This document shows, piece by piece, positions 30,427 to 37,036 of a stretch of DNA of 37,036 bases. Each line of letters begins with the position of its first letter. Position 1 is the first letter of the stretch. The stretch comes from Beverwykella pulmonaria (Eukaryota; Ascomycota; Dothideomycetes; Pleosporales; Melanommataceae): NCBI GenBank assembly GCA_001599595.1, contig BCHH01000002.1, forward strand, positions 3,624-40,659, written 5' to 3'. The position numbers were made by a program, and so were the translations under genes. A model generated the notes under the pieces. It was not told the origin of the DNA, searched no databases, and saw nothing but the letters and a program-made list of their open reading frames with translations.

Positions 30427-30581
30427 ATACAGCGAGTTAGTTAGTCAATTTATTGATTGGATTTACCACCCCTTTGTCTTATATCATCGTCTTCGAACCT
30501 CACAGAATAATCCTACGACACCTACGCTTACGCACCGCCTTAGTACAGACCAGACCTAGTAAGTGTTCACCTTGTATAACA
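30427..30581 (+). repeat. family C LTR fragment (last 155 bp) interrupted by element A copy 2
   Basis: Colinear with 9103-9257 without gaps. Differences are few and mainly transitions (GCAAG/GCGAG, CGGACC/CAGACC, CCCAG/CCTAG). It ends TATAACA at 30581, as the full LTR does at 9257. The missing first 526 bp should lie in the N gap. No family C body is adjacent, so this may have been a solo LTR. Confidence 0.88.
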
Positions 30582-30985
30582 CACGCCTGATCAGAAAATT
30601 AATAATTAGAAATGCTAAACTTTACTTTTTACAGTTCCAGCTCAGCCTTTAATTTGTAATATAGTTTAAACGTGTAAATCTTAATTCTTTTAGAGGGGGA
30701 CTTTGCAAGATTTTGAGGGGGACTTCACAAGANTTTNANGGGGAATTTGCAAGACTTTGAAAAACTTAAAGTCCTGTTTTACTCTCTAGAATCTAGATTA
30801 ACTACTTGTTAAGAATTTTGCCAATTTACTATAGCATTGCATTAATGCAACAGTATTACTCTTCTTATTTTCTATCGTCAAATAATATTATGTTAGTTAT
30901 CCCTATATTTCTGCATGTTAGATACTAAATTTCTAAATTACTATTGTTAACTACTAACTGTTTATTATAGTAAGTTATCACAAAC
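30582..30985. repeat. hAT upstream region with 22-bp tandem repeat (30693-30758)
   Basis: Three 22-bp units start at 30693, 30715 and 30737, reading GAGGGGGACTTTGCAAGATT with variants; the third is the most degenerate and includes N bases. The rest is AT-rich with no coding signal. The array lies about 230 bp upstream of the transposase ATG and could be a subterminal repeat of the hAT element, though no inverted terminus was identified. Confidence 0.7.
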
Positions 30986-31928
30986 ATGTCTCACACTACT
31001 AAAACCACTACACTTCCTCAAATTCTCCAACAACTCTAGCTACAAGCACCCCAGATTATTAAAGGAAGCAATAAAACAACACTTACTTTAATTAAATATC
31101 CTATAATAGATGCTAATTAAGATAAAGAACAACAACATCTCCCTCAGAAATGGAGTAAATGGTGGAATTCAACTAAATAGGCTAAGAATCCAAGATTAAT
31201 AAACCCACGTTGGAATAATGCTGCTCATACTAGCCAAGTCTAGAGTAGTTATAATGAAGCTGCAGAACTATTTACTAGTCGCCTATACGTCTTCTGTCTT
31301 AACTGCAGTTTTGCACTTCAACACCCAACAACTAGCAGTATTGGTAATAAACATCTTATTAACCATATAAATACAAAGACCTGTAACTGTACAGTAATTC
31401 CTGTTCACAATTAGTCATATACACAGGATGCCAGGTTCTCTCAAGTCCTAAAACAAAAAGTACCTAGATTAGTACCGTACTATTCTCCTGCCGCTTTTGA
31501 AAAGCTACTTGTACAAGTTGTAATAGACAACAACTAGTCCTTCTAAACAGTAGAGCGACTATCATTCCAACGCTTTATACAGTTCCTACACCCTAATACT
31601 GCAATAATTAGCTGTTATAAATTCTAGTCTATTTTCCAAGACTAGTACTTAATAGCTAAAGCGTCTCTTCTTAAGGACCTTAGCAAAGAAACAAAAATAT
31701 CAATTGCCTTAGACGTCTAGTCTGCAAGCAATCACCTTAGCTTTCTTGCAATCAAAGGGTATTATATCAGCAACAACTAGCAACTTCAAGAGAAGCTACT
31801 TGATTTTCTTCCACTCCGTGGTAGTTATTTAGGTGCTTCTATGGCAACAGAGGTATTAAACGTCCTCTCTAATAATAATATAAAACGTCAACTTCTAGCA
31901 ATTACCTGTGATAACGCTAGTAACAACA
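30986..31928 (+). pseudogene. hAT-family transposase, N-terminal part, RIP-inactivated
   Basis: From ATG 30986 one frame runs to the copia insertion at 31929 with 11 stops (nine TAG, two TAA), mainly at expected Gln or Trp codons and without frameshifts. The N-terminus holds a probable BED-type zinc finger (VFCLNC...HLINHINTKTC). The hAT core follows with ISIALDV, where the next codon is TAG in place of Trp, then SNHLSFLAIKGYY, LLDFLPLRGSYLG and the DNASNN motif (AITCDNASNN). The first two acidic catalytic positions therefore appear preserved. The C-terminal half, including the dimerisation region, is beyond copia copy 2 and outside the window. A transposase of this type could have mobilised the hAT-like segment at 18990, but their repeats do not match. 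Confidence 0.87.
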
Positions 31929-32223
31929 TGTCAGATTGTAGCACTATTTCGGCTACAAGAATAATATGGTCACGTTGTGAGATGAAAGAATGATGAGTAT
32001 TGATGAATTGATTGATTGCTTGTCGTTGGTTTCTCGGGTCGCTGGGGTTTTGGCCCCTCNCTTGCCCACATGCGCCTTGCCCTATTTNGTTGGTCCCTTT
32101 CAGGCCCATANNAGCGCATTTNGTCCAATACCACNACTAATACCCNTCCATCTGACACTTTGTCTACTTGGGGTTTATNGAAATACTATTTCCTAAACCC
32201 CCATATAGCCTTTACATCTAACA
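31929..32223 (-). repeat. 3' LTR of copia copy 2
   Basis: Plus strand starts TGTCAGATTG. It ends either at ATCTGACA (32157) or, more likely, at ATCTAACA (32223), which is immediately followed by the polypurine-tract complement CACCCCCTTAGCTT. The 66 bp between the two ends are absent from copy 1. Several N bases occur in the middle. Confidence 0.78.
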
Positions 32224-34500
32224 CACCCCCTTAGCTTGGAAGGCGTTGCAAGCTGGATTAGACCATCGTCGGGGTTTAGTGGACGTGATGAGTTTGAGGT
32301 CGTCAAGTTGTGCCTAAATGTCTTCCAGAGGTACTTCGTTTGCTACTTTTCGTTCCTTTACCTCTACCAGACTAAGTTGGGTCAGAAAACCTTTCCATTT
32401 GTTTACTAGGAGTACCTTTGTAAAGCCGTCGGCAATCATATCTATTAACCGTACGTACTCCACCTGGATCCTTCCAGTAGACACTTCTTGTCTTAGCCAG
32501 TGATTGTGTATGTCAACATGTCAAAGTTTAGTCTAAAGTTTTGAGATTTCCTCCGTTACTAAGCAGATAGTCTGCTTATTGTCGCATTAAATAGTAATAG
32601 TTGATGAGGATAGTTTGATTTGCAGTTTGTTTAAAAGTCGTGATGTGAACATTGCTTCCTTGGCCACTTGCAAGAGTGCAAGGAGTTCTGCTTCAGTAGT
32701 TAACGTTGTAACTGTGTCTTGTTTATTTGCCCTCCAGGCAATAAGGCCGTTGAAAAGTTTGATTGCGTAACCTTGTAAGCTTTTCCTGTCCAGTGTGTTG
32801 TCAGCAAAGAATGCGTCGCTAGCTACCTAAAGGCTATCACCTCCACTAAGCTGCAGTGCTCTCCATCTTGTATCTAATAGGTACAGGAGTACTCAGTCAG
32901 CTGCATTATGGTGTTCAGGTCCCAGGTTTGATAGGAAGCGGGCCAGTCTCAAGGTTGCAAAGGCAATGTCAGGTCGCGTCATTACCGCTGCGAACAGAAT
33001 TGATCCAATTTTGCGTTAGTATTTGTTGATTTCTAAGGGAGTTGCTGAGCCTGTTCAGGGCTTTAGTTCAGTAACAGCTATTAGGGTGTCATGACGGCAG
33101 TCTTGTTGGTCAATTAGGTGGCTGATTTTGTCAATATAGCTAGCCTGTAAGAGTTGGATAAGGCGCTGGTCTCTTCATCAGATAATCTCTACGCCCAGAA
33201 ACTATTAAAGATCTTCTCCTCCTGTTATAGTATATTTCTCTTGCAGGAGCTTAATTGCTTGTTCCGCGTTCTGACCGTTTTCCTTGTTAAAGGCGACAAT
33301 AATGTTGTCTACATAGAAAAAGATGATGACACTGTTCTTAATTATACAGCAAGGCTCGTGCGGTACAGCTTCAAAACTAATAGTCCTAAGGGTTGTTGTA
33401 AACTCCTTTTGCCACAGCATGGGTGAAATGCGCAGACCATACAAGGCCTTCTAGAGTTTAAGAATCGTGCCTTTCTTCTAGTATCCATGGGGCATCCTCA
33501 TATAGACTTCTCTGTCAATTGTCGCATGAACAAAAGCGTTAGTTATGTTGTATTGTTTTAGCTCAAGGTCGTACTTTGCTGCAATTGCCATGAGCATCCT
33601 AAAAGACCAAGCCGCTAAGGTTGCAGCGTAGGTATCTTGTAATGTGATATCCTTTTGCTAGTCTCCGCGAACTACCAGGCGTGCTTTGCATTTGAGAAAT
33701 TAATAATGCTTGTTTAGTTTGTAGGTATATACCCACATGCAGTTGAGTATCTAATAGCCTGCTTGTTTAGTCAGCTTAGAGGGTACTTCTAACCAGGATT
33801 TTATCTGTTTGTAGCTTCCAAGATAGACTTGTTCTGCTTCTTTAAACAGTTCGCCCATTAGATAATCTTTAAGCTTTGTTCAGCATGTTGGCAGGGGTGG
33901 GAGTTGACTTTAATGGAGCTTCAAGCCTTTAGCAAGCATTCTTTTCATCTTAGCCTTGTCTACCACTTCTCCTTTGTAGTATCTAACGTTGCCAGCTTAA
34001 GTTCCAGCTATAAAGGCGGCTGCCCACGGGATGGTTTTGGATGACCCTGTTTAGTTCACCTCTAATTTGTTTCCAACTATTAGCTGTGCTAGCAGTGCTA
34101 CAGGTAGCGGTGTGGATGGAGGAGTTGGGTAGTTGTCCCTAATCTTCCTTCCTTAATAGTAGCCTGGTAGATCTACTTTATTATAGGAATCTTCAACCGC
34201 GTCGTCCTTGTAGAAAGACTCTGTTTCTGGCTGTTGACTGGGCGTCAGCAGTTCAATTGTTCTCACGTGCGTGGCAATTTCATCCACTGTGTTGTGCATG
34301 AGGTTGTCCAGCAGGTCCTCCGTCTTGCCATTGAAGATCATTTGTTTGTTGAAAATAACGTCACGTGTGCTTATCACCTTGGCTAGTGACAGTATCCAGA
34401 CACAGTAGATGTTTGAGGATTGGTATCCAACCAGGTAGCTGATCCACGCTTTAGGATCTAGACGTTGCAGCCTTAATTTGTTTTAATAAGTATCGTCCGT
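32224..34500 (-). pseudogene. copia reverse transcriptase and RNase H, copy 2
   Basis: The C-terminal RNase H region is homologous to copy 1 (16237-17050). RT is readable in 33205-33444: MYGLRISPMLWQKEF, VPHEPCCI, then IIFFYVDNIIVAFNK. The catalytic box is YVDN (Asn codon 33304-33306) where YVDD is expected. 34153-34377 is part of the integrase-RT linker (MISTRDVIFNKQMIF, ATHVRTIELLTPSQQPE). Stops separate the open stretches, so no product is expected. The empty site for the solo LTR of copy 1 is CTGGT at 33166-33170. Confidence 0.88.
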
Positions 34501-35650
34501 CATTGCAAACGCCTTGCAGCTGTATGCTTTAAGGTAAGCAAGGTTAGGTTTCCTAATTAAGGTGACTACTCTGTTGTTTAGAGCAGCTCGCGTGAAGAAG
34601 ATCTTATATGGTGTTCTCCAGTTGTTGGCATAGTTTGGTGTTTAGTTGTAGAGATATACTCCTGCTCTTGTAATATAGGGCCATAGATCCTACAGTAGGT
34701 TGGCATTAAGCCGCATCGCGCGCGATTTCTCTTTGTTCACACCCCCTAAGCGTTCAGCACCTCCATTTTGAGCTTGTGTATCTAGGGCGGAAGGCTCAAC
34801 AGTAATCCCTTGCAATGCCAGCCAGCGTTCTACCTCTAGTTTCACCATGGTGATTTCATTGTCAGCTTCAATAACCTTAACTGTGATGTTGTAGTGGTTC
34901 TTTAGGAAGAGGAAGAAGTTCGTGAACACCTTAATAATTAACTTAGCTAGTCTGTTGTCCTTAAAGTAAAAATCCCATTAGAGTCCTAAGTATTTGTTAG
35001 TAGCCAGCATCTAACTCTTTTCCTTGGTAATGCTTTGCGCCTCATAGCTGTGGAAATCAATAGATAATCTTTCTCCTGGTCCATCATCACTAGTTCATGG
35101 TGCGCGGCTGATTTGTTGTCTTATCTTTGCTTTGCCGCAGGAGTCGCATTGTACTGTTGTAACTCCTTTAACGCGCACCCCCTCAGCCCACTGCACAAGG
35201 TGTTCAATAGCTGCAGGTCCAGGGTGTCCAAGTTGTTTATGCCACAGTTCAGCTAATGCTTTCTGCGAGCGTCATTTGGTTCTCGTGGTATTAGCCATAG
35301 TATTAGTCTGGGTATTAGTCTTAGTATTAGACTTGTGTGTGTAATACGAGCCTTCCTTAGTTAGATAGTACTCTAGTACCCATTAACCATAGATCTTAGT
35401 AAGGTTTCCAATTGTTGTTCCATCTAGTTTCCTTAGGGTAGTCAGTTCAGCTTGAGTATCCCACCATATCCCTTTCTGCCAAAGTAGCTGGAACGAGACA
35501 AGGTTGCACAGTAGGTCAGGGCATATTGCCACGTTGTGTAAAACAAGTCTGTGTATCCCAGATTCGCTCTGTAGGTTCAGGTTGACAGAGCTGTATCCCT
35601 TTATCTATATTTATGAGTTGCCTAACTAGATAAAGTCTCCTGGCATTGGT
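34501..35650 (-). pseudogene. copia integrase and pre-integrase domain, copy 2
   Basis: 34690-34929 encodes the distal integrase core: VIEADNEIT, LQGITVEPSALDTQ and AQNGGAERLGGV, with the glutamate of the DDE triad in GGAE. Further upstream on the minus strand (about 35130-35260) is the GAG-pre-integrase motif LWHKQLGHPGPAAIEHLV followed by a CDSCGKAK zinc pair. The protease region should lie around 35300-35650 but is too degraded for me to place its catalytic Asp. Stops and frame changes break the ORF. Confidence 0.82.
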
Positions 35651-37036
35651 GGGCGATAGTTGAAGATACAGTTAGGGTCGTTTGTTATGTAACAGGTTGT
35701 TCCTAAGTTAAGGATAAAGGACCTTCAGAGCAGGTAGCCAGTCTGGTCAGCTTTAAAGGATGCCAATATAAAGGCTGTATTAACGCTTGATACTTTCTAG
35801 CCCTCTAGTCAATCCTCTTGGATCTCAGGCGTTGGTGTATGTAATTTCTTGGGGTTTGGTGTTTTTAATTTAGATCTACTCTGTCCTCTTAGCAGTCCTT
35901 GAAATTTAGAATCGTGCTCGCGTTTTAAAGCCACGAGTTCTTTAATCTTCTTATTTGGTACCCACCACTCAGGCGCTTTGTCTAGGTTGACATAGAAGCA
36001 GTCCTGTAGTGCGTGAAGATGTCCGCATGCAGGACATTTCATGCTGCTTGTTCTAGCAGGTTCTTAGCCCAAGGATAACTTCTTGTTATCTTTTTAGTCA
36101 TCACGTTAATATTAAGGTCTACCCTGTTTTCTAGATGTCGCAACTTCAGCACGATAGGCGTCCCTATCATTGCCCTAGGTAGTCTTCCCACTTTTAGCAA
36201 GATATGATAAGTCATCTGTTGCAAAAGCAGCTTTGTGCTTCCCTGTTTAGGTTATTAGATAATTCAACATCATATGTTCTTAGAAGCACTTTATTATTTC
36301 TTTCTAATTTATGCCTTGAGTAAACCGTCTGCTATCCTAAAAGGTTATAGACTAATAAGGGGCGACTTTATTCACAGCAGTCAGAAAGTCCCTTGCAACC
36401 GCATCAAACTGCGTTGTTTCTGGGACATTTTGTGTCTCCGCTTCTGTGGCTGCTTAATTATATTTAGCTAGCCATAGGTCCCATGCTGTTGCGCTTCTCA
36501 GCGGCTTTAGGGATGTATTGTATTAGTCGCGTGCGCGTTCTTGTTCAAATCAATCGTTGACGCCAACTGTGGCTTTTAGGTTTGTAATCCACTGTCTAAG
36601 TGGTTAATCTAGGAGGCAGCATGTGCGCTGCAGGTGTGGGTTAACTGTTAATTAAATAAAGACAATGATTTGTTGAAGACTTAATTGTTCTCTTTCAAAA
36701 TTATGTTAGTCACTCTTGTACTGTTCAGACAGTGTTTTGTAGTATTCAAGGTCTTCCTTAAATGCCCTAACACCTGCAGGTGACAGCTCAGACTGTCACG
36801 TTGGGGTTTCAATATTTGCAGCTAGAGTATATTTAGCAATTAGCAGAACCCTTAGGGCAACAGGTTCAGGTTTCATTGGGACAGTCAACTCAGGGTCAAC
36901 TTGTGGCCAGATGTGATATGCTACGCATCTTAACTGTAGCTGCATTATCCAGGCTCTGTAATCAGTGTGGTCTCAAAGGGTCACTGTTTGTTCGCGTTGA
37001 GGTTGCGCAGCTATTTTTTGTGTTGATTGAGGCAGT
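35651..37036 (-). pseudogene. copia gag with zinc knuckle, copy 2 (5' end off window)
   Basis: 35809-36042 encodes CPACGHLHALQDC, a C-x2-C-x3-H-x4-C zinc knuckle, followed by APEWWVPNKKIKELV and a Lys/Pro-rich tail (KTPNPKKLHTPTPEIQED). Sequence to the right edge should encode the rest of gag, with stops; 36039-36224 is another piece on the minus strand but in a different frame. Gag start and 5' LTR are outside the window. Confidence 0.75.

Larger units (their letters stand above)
31929..37036 (-). mobile_element. Ty1/copia element copy 2 (5' end beyond window)
   Basis: Minus-strand order from the right edge is gag with zinc knuckle (35.8-37.0 kb), protease/pre-integrase (35.0-35.6 kb), integrase (34.5-35.0 kb), RT (33.0-34.1 kb), RNase H (32.25-33.0 kb) and 3' LTR (31929-32223). 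It is inserted in the hAT transposase after DNASNN. The 5' LTR is outside the window. It is the longer of the two copia copies and lacks the solo LTR found in copy 1. Confidence 0.92.

Noticed and set aside
1..37036. tRNA, rRNA or CRISPR features
   Set aside because: No cloverleaf, rRNA core or spaced-repeat array was recognised by eye; a covariance-model scan would be needed to exclude degraded tRNAs.

Overview
The window is a nested transposon graveyard from the nuclear genome of a filamentous ascomycete. The evidence is chromodomain Ty3/gypsy elements, Ty1/copia elements, hAT-type sequences, very short (45-53 bp, one of 70 bp) GT..AG introns, and pervasive CpA-to-TpA (plus some CpG-to-TpG) transitions on both strands, the signature of repeat-induced point mutation (RIP). 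A Dothideomycete/Pleosporales host is plausible from the kind of elements present, but I cannot prove it from sequence alone. I see no intact single-copy host gene, no rRNA, no tRNA and no CRISPR.

Layout, left to right. (1) 1-5925, minus strand: gypsy family A copy 1, cut by the window edge, ending in its 5' LTR (5499-5925) and very heavily RIPped; it is inserted in (2) gypsy family C, plus strand: the 3' part of pol (5926-7960), an antisense accessory ORF (7983-8366) and a 3' LTR (8577-9257) carrying a 47-bp minisatellite. (3) 9461-15997, plus: gypsy family B with 5' LTR, an uninterrupted 561-codon gag and a stop-riddled pol with protease, RT, RNase H, integrase and chromodomain. Its 3' end is cut by (4) copia copy 1, minus strand (15998-18989), which itself contains a 219-bp solo LTR (17184-17402) flanked by a perfect 5-bp target duplication. 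(5) 18990-22140: a hAT-like segment with GGGTTGGG subterminal repeats carrying two divergently arranged, intron-containing genes: a degenerate histone H3 variant (minus, 19561-20084) and an uncharacterised acidic-tailed protein of about 379 codons (plus, 20567-21847). (6) A 980-base run of N (22141-23120). (7) 23121-30426, plus: gypsy family A copy 2, nearly full length, with gag, pol, a spliced antisense gene (28794-29445) and a 3' LTR; it sits inside (8) a family C LTR, of which the last 155 bp remain (30427-30581). (9) 30582-31928: a RIPped hAT transposase N-terminal half, interrupted by (10) copia copy 2, minus strand (31929 to the window end).

The most notable observations are: the H3-variant gene, whose tail keeps K4/K14/K18 equivalents but lacks K9 and K27 and whose core has a two-residue insertion in loop 1, riding with a second gene in a hAT-like context (a candidate transduplication); a textbook -1 frameshift signal (GGGAAAC, 6-nt spacer, 8-bp stem) at the gag-pol junction of family A; and a convergent antisense ORF with the same C-x2-C-x6-C spacing in two distinct gypsy families.
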